64,000 bases of DNA from Endomychus coccineus (Eukaryota > Arthropoda > Insecta > Coleoptera > Endomychidae), in assembly GCA_958510875.1 (NCBI GenBank), contig OY294069.1:178418868-178482867 (forward strand). The letters are read 5' to 3'. Positions 32,001 to 42,998 of this stretch are shown here, in pieces. The position numbers and the translations under genes were made by a program. Under the pieces are notes generated by a model. It made no database searches. It worked only from the letters and a program-made list of their open reading frames with translations, and was not told the origin of the DNA. The stretch's first letter is position 1. Each line of letters starts with the position of its first letter.

Positions 32001-33265
32001 ATGCTGATGAATTCCTTTTGTGATAGTAAATTAAATTTTGTATCGTGACACATTTGCCAACTACCGGGATATCAAAAATTATCTTGGTCAAGGGTGGTTG
32101 TGGAATCTAAAACGTGTGTCTTACTTTACGTTTGAAATAATTATGTCACTGTCACACTGACATCATCAATAACCTACAAATTTCATACCTATTTATTTCG
32201 GTTGTAAAACAATAATGAACTACAAATTATGAAATAACGGTTTTAGTAACAAGAAAAACTAAATTACAGTAATTGTTGGAAATGTCCCCCGTTTTGTTCG
32301 ATGCACATTACTAGCGCACCCGTTCGAAAATAGGCATTTTGTAGGTTATTGATGATGTCAGTGTGACAGTGACATAATTATTTCAAACGTAAAGTAAGAC
32401 ACACGTTTTAGATTCCACATTCCCCAACCACCCTTGACCAAGATAATTTTTGATATCCCGGTACAATGTACAATTTTGTAATTCCGTTGGTTGTTTGAAA
32501 ATAAAGTTCCATTCTATTCATCAATTCGATTACGAAAATGTTAATATTTCAACTAAGGGAACCAATTATTATAAAAGATCTATTCTGGAGATGATTCACA
32601 TAAAACGTAACTCCAATTCTGGGAATCATAGAACTGATATTCAGTCATTAAGTCAGATTTATACTAATTTAATTAATTAAAACCCTTGCACATTCCTACA
32701 TGCGCCTTTACAATGTTAAAAGTATATTTTAGGTAGAATGCTCGAATAGCAACATCTTTAATAAGAAAGGAAAATTGCTAAGCAGTGGATTTTTGATACA
32801 TATACCTAAAACATTAATTGTAATTTCGATTATTCGTGTTTCTGTTCGTTTCGGCGACGTGGGTATTTTTAATTGAATTTGGTGCGATAAGGACGCTTTG
32901 TGCTGATCGAATTATTTTCCGAAAATTTATATATAATTCATACCTGGATCAAGAATCATTATTAAAGGAATGAATACTGAATTGGAAGATAAATCAACTC
33001 TACGTTGTAAATTCGTACAATTTTTTTTTGATATGCAGTAAAGAATACTTTAATTTTTGTATATCCAAGGTTATTTCAATATCGCTTCGTCTTACATTTT
33101 AAATATTGTTTTCAGGTGGACCATACTATAATTATGTATTTAGTGAATCCGGACGGACAATTTGTAGATTATTATGGTCAAACCAAAAACGCCTATGATG
33201 TTGCAAATTCGATTAAATTTCACATGGTCAAGTATGATCAATTGAAGAAGGCGGGATGGTTGTAA
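29056..33265 (+). CDS. SCO1: SCO1/SCO2 cytochrome c oxidase assembly protein
   Basis: Exons 29056-29133, 29201-29396, 29457-29654, 29779-29987 and 33116-33265 join in phase: 831 nt, 276 residues. SCO proteins are mitochondrial inner-membrane copper chaperones that help form the Cu-A site of COX2. Visible: a basic, serine-rich N-terminus fit for mitochondrial import; a membrane segment ([17 protein letters not shown]) followed by lysines; KERQRMLGK; the thioredoxin-like domain with [17 protein letters not shown], whose CxxxC binds copper; [33 protein letters not shown]; and the conserved metal-binding histidine in [20 protein letters not shown] at 33330-33335. The 3.1-kb last intron is full of transposon remains. 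Confidence 0.96.
30245..30365 (+). pseudogene. Penelope-like GIY-YIG nuclease fragment 1
   Basis: Translation gives [20 protein letters not shown] followed by MCGHKYS, matching the C-terminal GIY-YIG endonuclease of Penelope-like elements (cysteine pair, TYIG, then KR and an H-K position). No intact reverse transcriptase is attached. It lies in the last SCO1 intron. Confidence 0.75.
30735..31531 (+). pseudogene. Jockey-like LINE reverse-transcriptase remnant
   Basis: The frame contains [16 protein letters not shown], then [20 protein letters not shown] (the FADD box has become YADA), [20 protein letters not shown], a [12 protein letters not shown] block and [13 protein letters not shown]. 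This is the palm-to-thumb order of Jockey/CR1-type enzymes. A frame change near 30840 and the lost catalytic pair show decay. It sits in the last SCO1 intron, same strand. Confidence 0.85.
32064..32461. mobile_element. Miniature mariner-type element, copy B
   Basis: Ends CCGGGATATC and GATATCCCGG are flanked by TA (32062-32063, 32462-32463). The arms share about 130 bp of inverted sequence. The middle retains the 3' end of a transposase gene (32264-32322, minus), so this is a deletion derivative of a larger element. It sits in the last SCO1 intron. Confidence 0.88.
32264..32322 (-). pseudogene. Transposase 3' end kept in the miniature element
   Basis: Minus-strand frame [19 protein letters not shown] then stop. 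This is the usual C-terminus of insect mariner-type transposases; the mariner at 18829-21162 ends with the comparable CIQENGQHFEQL. Confidence 0.7.
32815..32965 (-). repeat. Dispersed repeat shared with 53693-53890
   Basis: A TTCGTGTTTCTGTTCGTTTC block, a GGTGCGATAAGGACGCTT block and a TCAAGAATCATTATT block appear here in inverted order and orientation relative to 53693-53890. Same family, without the hammerhead-like core. In the last SCO1 intron. Confidence 0.65.
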
Positions 33266-33496
33266 AAATATATCTTAGAATAATGTTTGTAAATGGTACT
33301 TATAAATTTCCTTTGTTATTTTCTTAAGTAATAAATAACCTACTACATATTTAATTGTATTTCAATGTATGAATGACATGGTTGGTTAAGCGGATTTAAA
33401 TGTAGTGTTTAAACATTTCATTCATTCAGTTAAAGATTCTAAATTGACGGTAATAATCAGTTTTGGAATTACTCATTTGGACAGAAAGAGGAGGTG

Positions 33497-33533
33497 AAGC
33501 TCAGTTATGTAATATGTAACTGAGCTTATATAT
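33497..33533. promoter_or_regulatory. Palindrome and TATA-like box before the first OBP
   Basis: AAGCTCAGTTA (33497-33507) and TAACTGAGCTT (33517-33527) are exact reverse complements with a 9-base spacer, overlapping TTATATAT (33526-33533). The box lies 25 bp before the first ATG, suggesting a very short leader and possibly initiation at the next in-frame ATG (33570). Confidence 0.45.
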
Positions 33534-33557
33534 TCGGCATAATGAATTGATTAATCA

Positions 33558-36500
33558 ATGGCGTGCAGGATGAAGACATTAATATGTCTGGTTTTTTGTG
33601 CCCTCGCCATGCAAGAAGTTCTCGGTGCAGTAAGTATTATTATTTATTTTACACTCCTAATAATGAACCAAATATGATATAAATCTTGATATTACCGCTT
33701 ATTACATTTCGGACATTGCAACTGAAAAATTTAGGCGTTAGCAATCCATAATTTCGAGGAATTATTAATAATTTTAGATAACTTTAATTTTAGAAATATT
33801 ATAATTTGAAATTCTTTTGATGGTTGAACAAGAAATTAGTAATAGCAGTAAGTAGTAAATATATAACATCTACAAAAAAGACAATTGATCAGTTTCTATT
33901 TATAATAAATTTGATAAATTACGTAACATTTACTATTCATAGCTAGTAGAATTATAAATTAAAAATATCAATAAGGGGTGATAAAGAATATAGAAAAAAT
34001 TAAATTATTAAACTTGATTTTATTAATATTCTGTAAGTCTCGAGAAACATTTTTTTATTTATGTGCGTGATTTAATATATTATGTATTTGAAGATTAAAC
34101 AAAAAATTGAAAAATATCCATAAGTAAAATGTGGAAAAAATACTATAAAAGAAATTTTATTACCCTACACTGAATAATAACAAGTAAAGACATTTCAATA
34201 TTAGAATTAAAATCAATTTTTACTAATAATATTGTTAGAAGTTACGGCTGTCACTTTTTTTAAATCAATGGCTGATTTTTAATTGTTGGAGAATATGGAA
34301 ACCTTTTTTATTTGCTGATAATATTAATAAATTGTATTAAATTGAATGTTCAATGGAATTTTGATCATACCGCTATACAACTTAGAAATCTAAAAATTTG
34401 GGGAAATAAAAAATTTTAAAATGTATTTTGAAACCTTGTTTTTAATGAATTATCAATAGAAATGCATTTAACCCGTAAAGAATTATAAATTTGTAATATA
34501 ATTCTAAACTCTATGTAATTAAAATTTTTTTTGATATTTCTATTGAAAAATGTGAATAATCGTTTGAAAATAAAATGAAAATCAGCAAAATATCGAATGC
34601 CTTTGAAATTATTTTATTCTATATTAAGAATTTGAGGGCAGGTATGAAAATTTTTGAAATTTATGATTCCAGTAAAAAACGAGCAAGAAATCAAATGTAG
34701 ATTGTTAGTGGTAGTTAATTACCTGTAGATTGAAAAAACATATTTACAATTCAGGTGAATATTAGAAAAAGTAGTTTTCATAATAAATTATTGATGGATA
34801 ATATTAAATATGCCCATTTTTTCTGAATGATTATGTTTTAATTCAATTAATTTAATGCAAACACACTGGTTTTGAACATTTAACAATAATTCTTAAACCA
34901 TTCTTGTGACCATTTTTATCAATAATTCATTTTATTTAAAGATATTTTAATTTGGTTAATCGTATCATATCAATTTTTATCGGTTTATTAAATATCAAAT
35001 TATATCAGGCTAACGAGTGTGAAATTCTCGAGGCCAGCCATATCAGTAAAAAAAATCAAAACAATATTATTTATCTAAAGTTATTTCAGCCATGAAGCTT
35101 AAGAACAAGTTGTTTTTGTTTTTCAGATGAGTGAAGCACAGCTGAAAGCCGCTCTGAAGCTGGTTCGGAACGTATGTCAGCCTAAAAATAAAGCTACTGA
35201 TGGTAAATTGTTAATTGATTCAAATTTTTTTTACTAATTAGAGATGATTCATATTGGAAACACTTTTGGTAGCTTCCTTTCCTTTTTTACGCGTTTTTCA
35301 TGATTTACGATTATATACAAATGTTTCTAACTATTTTGAAATTTAGTTATAAATAACGATAGAAATTGTTTTTTTCCGAATCCTGTAAAAATAATTTTTC
35401 ATTTTTGCACGTGTCTTTGAAGCACAATAGATCAAGCTTTATTAGTCGTAGCAATATTTGCGGCCGTTTTTTGTTGTCAAATAAACTGGAAAATTTACGT
35501 ACTTTTACTTTTTTTTCGAGTTAGCGAAGAAAATGACGTTTCGCTATGTTTGAAACAATAAGCGATCAATGGCCTACAAATATCCAATTTACTTTGAAAT
35601 GTTTTTATATACAATTCTTATTCGTTTTTAGACCAAATTAATGGAATGCATAAAGGCGATTGGAACCAAGATAAAAACGGACAGGTACGTCTATAATGGG
35701 TATTGCTTGGTCACTATTCAAATAATTTAATAATCAAGGAGTTTACCTTAGCTATGCAACTTTTAATACAACTATCTTCAATAAATAGTTGCATATTGTT
35801 CAGGATAACATTAGGCAACTAAACATACACAAGTGTGTAACGTAAGTTGCATAGATGTAAAATGAAATAAAACTATAAATTAACAGGAAATGCAAAGCTT
35901 GATTGCTGACAAATGTTGCGTCCACAATGACATGCTCAAACCGGGTTATAACTCTCTTTGAATTTGTTTTATTTCGTAATACTACATCTTATAAGAATGA
36001 ATTTATATCAAGTACAGCGGAATCCAAAGGGTTGCATAGATATGGTACCAAAAATAGTTGAATCTACTTTGAGCGTTGAGTGATTATTTAATCACTCAAC
36101 GGTTACGAATATTTGAATTAATATAATTTAATAATGCTGATTTTTTTATTGATTTCAGTGTTACATGTATTGCATCTTGAACATGTACAAACTGGTAAGG
36201 ATCTGAATTTATTTATCGATGTTCTTGAGATAGAAAGACAAATTATAATGTGTGATTTGCTGTGGAAGATTTGATTCAATCTACTTATGTGTTTTAGATG
36301 ACGAAAGAAAATGGACTCGATTTGGAAGGTGGCATTGCTACGATAAACAATCAGGCTCCAGAATCCATGCGAAAATATATAATTGACGCTCTAACAAACT
36401 GCAAAGATGCTAGTAAGGAAATTTCGTATATTTTGAAAATTTTAATTTAAAATTTAGGCCGTATCATGTTAAACGCTCAAAAATCTGCAGATTCTTCGCT

Positions 36501-38061
36501 AGAGAACAAGTGAAATAAGGAAATCAAATGCCAGGATTCAAATTGATGATTGCGTTATGTTGTTGGTGTTAACTTCTCTAATTATATTCAAATTGTGATC
36601 TTATATTGTATCCTTAACACACTCAATAGGTAATTTGATTGATCACATTCACATATGATATATACATAGATAACTACCATTTTTAGACATCAAAATTATG
36701 AAAGAGAAGATAGAAGTATCCATGAATGTTTATTTCTAGTTCAAACTATTATTATTACTTTATTATCTAACATATTTAATTCTGCCGTTTCAGAAACAAC
36801 GTATGTTCATAATAATATTCAATACATCAATTCAACGTTCCTTCATGTTTAGAGCATCATGGAACTGATTTGCTGATATTTGCTTATGATCACTTTTAAT
36901 AATTAAGCTTATATATAATAAACAGAAAGCCTAGGAATCATTACTACTTATCGTTTCAGAAAATAACCTTAAAAAGTTTCAGATGTCATTTTAGTACAAA
37001 TGAAGTCTTCAGGTCATTTACTAAATTAAATTGATAAAAAAATGCGGCATATTCATAGGTAGAACATTCATGTGACAAGAGATAAATAACGTTCTTGGCA
37101 TATGTAAATTATTAATAAAGATTATCGGAAGGAGACCATGTTTTAATTCTTCCAGTTCACAAAACTTTACAATCTGTTTTGAGCTCCGAATAATAACTGT
37201 TCAATGATCGTAGGCTTAGAGAAATTAAGCCGACTGCAATTTATATTTATACCAGAAAACAACGTCATTCATTGTTTGAAGAGATTTGTTAACTAAATAG
37301 GGAATCTCGAACACTAAAAATTTGAGAATCGTTGACGGATATTCTAAGGAGAAATTTGATCAATGATAATCTAATAACGCTTTTAGTACCCTATGTTATC
37401 TATTGACTTATGACTATTAACAATGCATTTTTTTTACAGTTAAAACCCCAAGTGATAAATGTGCTGCAGGATTTGAATTAGCTCGATGCATCTATTTTGA
37501 AAATCCAGAGGTATATTTTTTATTCATTCCTTTGAGTGTTCTGCGATGTAAATTATCACTAGTTATTCCATAAATTATGTCGTAGAAACGTGCTCTTCGT
37601 TTGAACCGAACATGAATATTCAGCAACAAAACATTCAATTATTTCGTTTGCGAAAGGTTCAAGCTTGCATAGTTCCACATAACTCAAAAATAATGACATT
37701 CAGGGCATTTGATTGATTAAGCCAATAATACAATTGAATGTATGGAGGTCTTGAAAGTGAGCATAATATTACAAATTCAAATATGTCCTACTCTAAGATG
37801 CTTATTCAGCTTATGTTCCAGGAAAGTAAAAATATCAATTAATACATGGAAATAGTGTCTTATATTTGACATTCCTTTAGTTGTTCTTTAACACAGGGCC
37901 AACAAAACTATCCATAGTTATTGGTTTAACGACATCTGATTTAATACAGAACACTTGTAGAATCAATTCGGCGGCGGTCATAATTTTCATTATCCTCTTT
38001 TGTTGAAAATGCATTTGTTACATATAATTATTTTCCTTTGCAGAGATATTTCTTGCCATAG
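33558..38061 (+). CDS. Classic odorant-binding protein (tandem copy 1)
   Basis: Exons 33558-33629, 35127-35202, 35632-35684, 36159-36194, 36298-36412, 37440-37510 and 38044-38061 join in phase: 441 nt, 146 residues. OBPs are secreted carriers of odorants and other hydrophobic ligands in sensillar lymph or other tissues. A signal peptide is clear (KTLICLVFCALAMQEVLG). The six cysteines lie in RNVCQPK, CYMYC, TNCKD, SDKC and LARC with spacing C-x26-C-x3-C-x41-C-x10-C-x8-C, the classic PBP/GOBP pattern. The tail is ENPERYFLP. ATG 33570 is an alternative start. AATAAA at 38132-38137. Cysteine pattern, length and secretion make the family secure; ligand and tissue cannot be told. Confidence 0.95.
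35753..35805. repeat. Short hairpin repeat in OBP intron
   Basis: TATGCAACTT...TAGTTGCATA with a middle like the copies at 41616-41862. It lies in intron 3 of the first OBP. Confidence 0.5.
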
Positions 38062-38428
38062 CCTGTTCACAAGATGACGACCGATTCACTCTTCCTCTAT
38101 AAGTACCAAGTGGTGTCACATACAATTTTAGAATAAATCAGTTTATCAAATTCAGATGAGTTTTAATTAATATTATTCGATACGTACTTTTAATTACACA
38201 TTATATATTCTTCTTATTAAACTAAAATAAATGAGAACGGACTGATTACATCTAATTATTCTCAGTACTATTTCCTCAATTGTTTTGAAATGACAGTATT
38301 TAAAATAACATCCTTCGGCAATAGGTTATTAAAAATAATTTATTCGTAACGTAGCATCCTCATATATTTATGAATAAAATCACGTGAATACAATTCAAAA
38401 TATTTCATTCAAACTTCTATTTGCTATA

Positions 38429-41400
38429 ATGATGAAACAAAGAAAATTGTTGGTTATTGTCTGCATTTGCTATTTTATTAATAATGCAAACACGGTAAGT
38501 GAATGTCTTGGCAAAATGATTAAATCAGACATTATTTTAAAAATTTTCAGCTATTTTAACAAGGATTATTTTACTAAGCTCAAACTCGTAATATCCTTCG
38601 AAAACTCATTAAAAATTTTGAATAATTAGAACAAATTGATGAAGTTATTATGATATTCTATTTCTATTTTGAAAACATCACTATTATTTGGTTAAATGTC
38701 ACTATTTAGTTTAACAAAAAATCGGATATGAAAGGAAAATGACAATGAATAAAGGATTTGTAAGAATTGATTTTCCGATTAATTTCACAGAATTTTCGCA
38801 ATTGGCCTCTTACGGTTTCATCTCATTTTGGTGTGCTAATTTCATTAATATTTGTTTAATAATGGAATATCAAAGGGTAAAAGACAAATGAATATTTAAA
38901 TGGCAAATTTACCAGCCATTCTTTCTTGATCATAAGGCTTCATCTGTAATTAATTTGAAGACATAGAATTATATTTACTTGGTCTCAAGAATATTAACTT
39001 TTGTTAATAATATCCCACAAGATTGATTCTCATCAAGAAATGCTATTGAAAATTCTAGATGTCAGATGCGCAAGTTAAAGCTGCTGGAAAAATGGTGAGA
39101 AACGTATGTCAGCCGAAAACGAAAGCTACCAACGGTAAGTACATATTGACGCACAATTCAATCTAAAATTTTTCTATAAGTCTCAAACTAAAATACGAAT
39201 ATGGCAACAAGTTTACTTCAATTACACACATTGTAGTCTAGTTTTTTGCACTTTGTGTTGAAAACTGTAGTGATTCTCATGCTTGATGTACTTTTTCAAT
39301 TTAACTCTTCAAATTTTGCATAATAACTTCTCGTTCTGAAAGTTTTCTGTCTTAGGAATGATTACATTGTTCTACACTTGAACAAATATTACTACTCATT
39401 ATTAAGTATTTTCCTATAGATGAAAGCATTAAATTGACAATTTGCCAAAATTCATTTATGGAAAATGTTAAGGTGATATGTCCGGATTGTAATAGCTTCT
39501 ATATAGGTCAATCAGGTCGCTTAATATAAATAGTTTTGCATAACTTTATAGAGCCTATAATTTACAAAAAAAGATATTTGGCTTTAAAACCAATTAATCA
39601 ATAAGAAACATAATTTGTCTACTTTGTCAGATTTTAAGTATTTACATGCTTATGAAATTTGTAAATTCCATAAACCTAAGAAAATGGTAGGGAACCATTC
39701 ACATGTTTCAGTGATAATGCTGCGATGAGCATCATCATTATGTTTATATAAAACTCACAAATATTGTATATTCAAATGAATGATGATATAATGATATTAA
39801 ATTTTAGAGGACATTGATAAGATGCATGCTGGTGATTGGAACATACAAAATGAGGCTAAAGTAAGTATAGAAATTTATCTATATGGTTTATACATACAAA
39901 TGGTCCAATATGTGACTTCGCTATCTGAGTTTTCAGTGATTCATTCGTTTTATTCAATTACACTTGTTTTATTCATTTGTATTTCCTAATCAATCAAGTT
40001 ATTTTAGTTATTTGAACGGGGTCGAGTTGATACCCGTAAACAAAAACTATCTATCTGAGGATGGCATGAAATACAAGCTGACAATGTAGGGGTCGGAATT
40101 TTTCGTATCCAAGTATTTGTTTATAATCCTATTTGAATATTCAAATTATCCAATATTTGAATATTTGCAAATATCCAAATATTTGAATATCTGAATATTC
40201 AAATATTTGGATATTCAGATATCTGGATATGCGAATACTCGGATATTCTAATATTTGATTGATTGAAAATATGTGTAACTATTTCGATATCCGGATATTC
40301 ATATTTTTACAGATGCCAACGATCAATAGGTATTAGGAAAATTGTAAAATAAATTCAAAATATTACAGTATATTTTTTATTCAAAATCAGTTATAAATAT
40401 ATATATATAAATTATTATAAATTTTCGCTGAAAAAACATTTTTTTTTACGTTATCTGGCTTTAAGCAAGATCGTTTAGCTGAAACTAAATTACCAGCTCT
40501 CGAAAATGTTCTCTCAGACGGAACTGATGTGGCTGGTATTGAAAGATACCGCTTCTCATATTTTGATAGCTTTTGATATTTACCTTCATTATTTCTCCAC
40601 TACTGCAAAGGACAACAATTTTTTTGATGGATTCGGTCCGATGTTCATCCTTGCCCCGAGTATGATAACCACAGATTCTTAAATTTTTGATCATCCAGAT
40701 ATTTGGATATTCGAATATTTAGATATTTGGATATTTGAATATTTGAATATTTAGATATTTGGATATTCACATTTCCAAGCTGGAGTTCTCAAAACAGTCA
40801 CAAAAATCAGTAAATTCAGGTTCAAATGTAGTATACAAAGTACAGTAATTGTATAATGCGTTTCCAATGAGAAATTAATACATTTTTCTGTTTCAGTGTT
40901 ATATGAATTGTGTACTCAACATGCAAAAACTGGTAATATCTTAGCGTTAAAAAGAGGGCAAGAACTCTTGAATTATCTCTTTTTTGTTCTAGTTAAATAA
41001 AGACAACAGTTTCAATTTGGAATCGGGATTGGCACAACTGAAGCAGTTACCAGAAAGATTAAAGGCTAGCTCAGCACAAGCTATGGAAAACTGTAAAAAC
41101 GCAGGTTATTATTTAATTATTAAAAGTATATAATAAACAATTAAGATTAAGATTTTCAGCTATCTCTGATATTAACTGATATAGTTATAAGTTTTCCATC
41201 CTTTTATCACATATATTTTGCAAAATATATATTTTAAAATTTATATGTTTCAGCGAAAACTTTGAACAACAAATGTGAAGCTGCTTACGAGTTATCTCAC
41301 TGTTTTTATGACGAAATGCACGAGGTAAATTAATACACCTAATAATACACTCAAAAATATATTTTATTCATAATGGTATCGAACACTCATATGTATTTAG

Positions 41401-42386
41401 TTTGACGTTTTACGGCATCACCAGATACGCTATTCGAAACATATAAAATACAGTGTCTTTAATGGAATATCTAGTTCGGCCTGCAAATTAGTTTATTTAT
41501 TTCACTTGTTTGGTACCCACAAACATACATCCACTATATTTATTTGTAATTCGCGATGTCAAATTTAATTTGTTTATTAGTCTTGAGGAAAGTAATAATC
41601 ATTTCAGCTTCTAGTGTTTGCAACTTTTATCACTGAACTACTGTATTAATAGTTGCATATATTGCGGACGTGTTTCTAATGTATGCAACATTCAATACTC
41701 AACTGTTGTATTTATAGTTCCATATCTTAACGTCTGAGGTTTACATCAATTAAATATAATTCCGCAAGTCACAGGTACAAAATTCAAAGACATTCGACAT
41801 GCATTTGTTTTTAATTTATGCAAGCTTCATTACTGAACTACTGTATCAATAGTTGCATATGTTTAGTGATGACGATGTAAGATAACGTCCAACAAATATT
41901 TATAAAATATTTAATGTCCAAGCACGATACAACGTACAATGTACTTAATGTCAACTTTAGTTGATTTTCATTTTAGCATTTATGCAATAATAATAAGGTT
42001 TATTTGCCCTATAATGCATTTTCCATTTCTTGAGAAACCGGTTCGATAAGCTAATTTTTTTATGAGTCCATTTCGCTATTTTTCATTTCTACAGATCACC
42101 TGGCGATCATATTTTTCAAATTATATGTATAAATGAATAAATATCATAAAATTACAAAATGAGAAAAAATGGTAATGGTTTGTTAAACGTTTTACTTACG
42201 TATGACGATATTCTATGACAACTTGTAGTTTGTATCTCAAATACGTCTACATTCGAAAATTACAATAATATAAGTGATGGTAAACATAGTAGTAATGGAA
42301 TATTATGGATCAAATGTAAGAAAAGGGTGACACTGTGATTTTTAAAATAATTTATTCTTAATTTTCAGAAATATTTTCTACCCTAA
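38429..42386 (+). CDS. Classic odorant-binding protein (tandem copy 2)
   Basis: Exons 38429-38494, 39059-39134, 39808-39860, 40897-40932, 40993-41104, 41254-41324 and 42369-42386 join in phase: 432 nt, 143 residues. It has the same exon number as its upstream neighbour, with identical lengths for exons 2, 3, 4, 6 and 7, so this is a tandem duplication. Signal peptide KLLVIVCICYFINNANT; cysteines in RNVCQPK, CYMNC, ENCKN, NNKC and LSHC; tail EMHEKYFLP. Six cysteines are kept. An in-frame ATG at 38384 could extend the N-terminus, but MMKQRK gives the better signal peptide. AATAAA at 42528-42533. Intron 3 carries a hAT remnant and intron 2 a Penelope fragment. Confidence 0.94.
39450..39540 (+). 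pseudogene. Penelope-like GIY-YIG nuclease fragment 2
   Basis: Frame VKVICPDCNSFYIGQSGRLI followed by a stop: the C-x2-C, FYIGQSGR core of the GIY-YIG domain found in Penelope-like elements. Truncated on both sides. It is in intron 2 of the second OBP, on the sense strand. Confidence 0.8.
40124..40770 (-). mobile_element. hAT remnant bounded by GATATT-rich repeats
   Basis: Two blocks of degenerate ATATTTGGATATTCGAAT repeats (40124-40275 and 40685-40765) enclose a minus-strand fragment encoding IPATSVPSERTFSRAGNLVS and AKRSCLKPDNVKK (about 40448-40562), the C-terminal dimerisation region of BED-type hAT transposases. Everything upstream of that region is lost or scrambled. Exact termini were not found. 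It lies in intron 3 of the second OBP. Confidence 0.8.
41616..41862. repeat. Three copies of a short hairpin repeat
   Basis: Units of about 46 bp at 41616-41660, 41681-41728 and 41817-41862 share TATGCAAC...ACTGAACTACTGTATCAATAGTTGCATA. Their ends are inverted (TATGCAACT / AGTTGCATA). A fourth copy is in the first OBP (35753-35805). All lie in OBP introns. Confidence 0.55.
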
Positions 42387-42998
42387 AAAGAATGGTACCA
42401 GAACGAGCGAAAGAACAATTCTTTTCTGATTGTGCTTTTATTATATCTACAGTTTGGGTCATATTACGAAGAGGAATATAAAATTATATAATTATATCAT
42501 CATTTAATATCTTTCTTATACATATTCAATAAATAGATGGTAATATAGTCACTGCTATTAACTAATCATTACATAAGTTATTATGACCGATTCATATATA
42601 CCTATAATAGTGTGTATGAACATTATTGCGATGCCTTGTTCAAAGGTTCAATGGATTTTACTAAAATCTACATCGCACTGTTTTAGTATTTTAGTAATAT
42701 GTTCCTGACTTGTGTAGAATAAAACTGTTTCATACAGTGCTTGAGAGTAGAAGAAAAATAATTAGGATTTAAACTTAGGTTCAAGGAGTTACACCTTATA
42801 CGAATTTACGTTTTGATTATTAGTTTCTACCTATAACCAAAGGTTGAAATATTATGTAAATAATTCAATTGGATTATTTTTGTGAGTTGGTGTCTACTAC
42901 CGTCAAAGTTGGTAATGTAGTGTTCGATGGTTGGCAATGCAATTTCAGAAAGTTTGACAACAATACTCAAAATTGACAAGTTCTCGAATTTTAGTACA

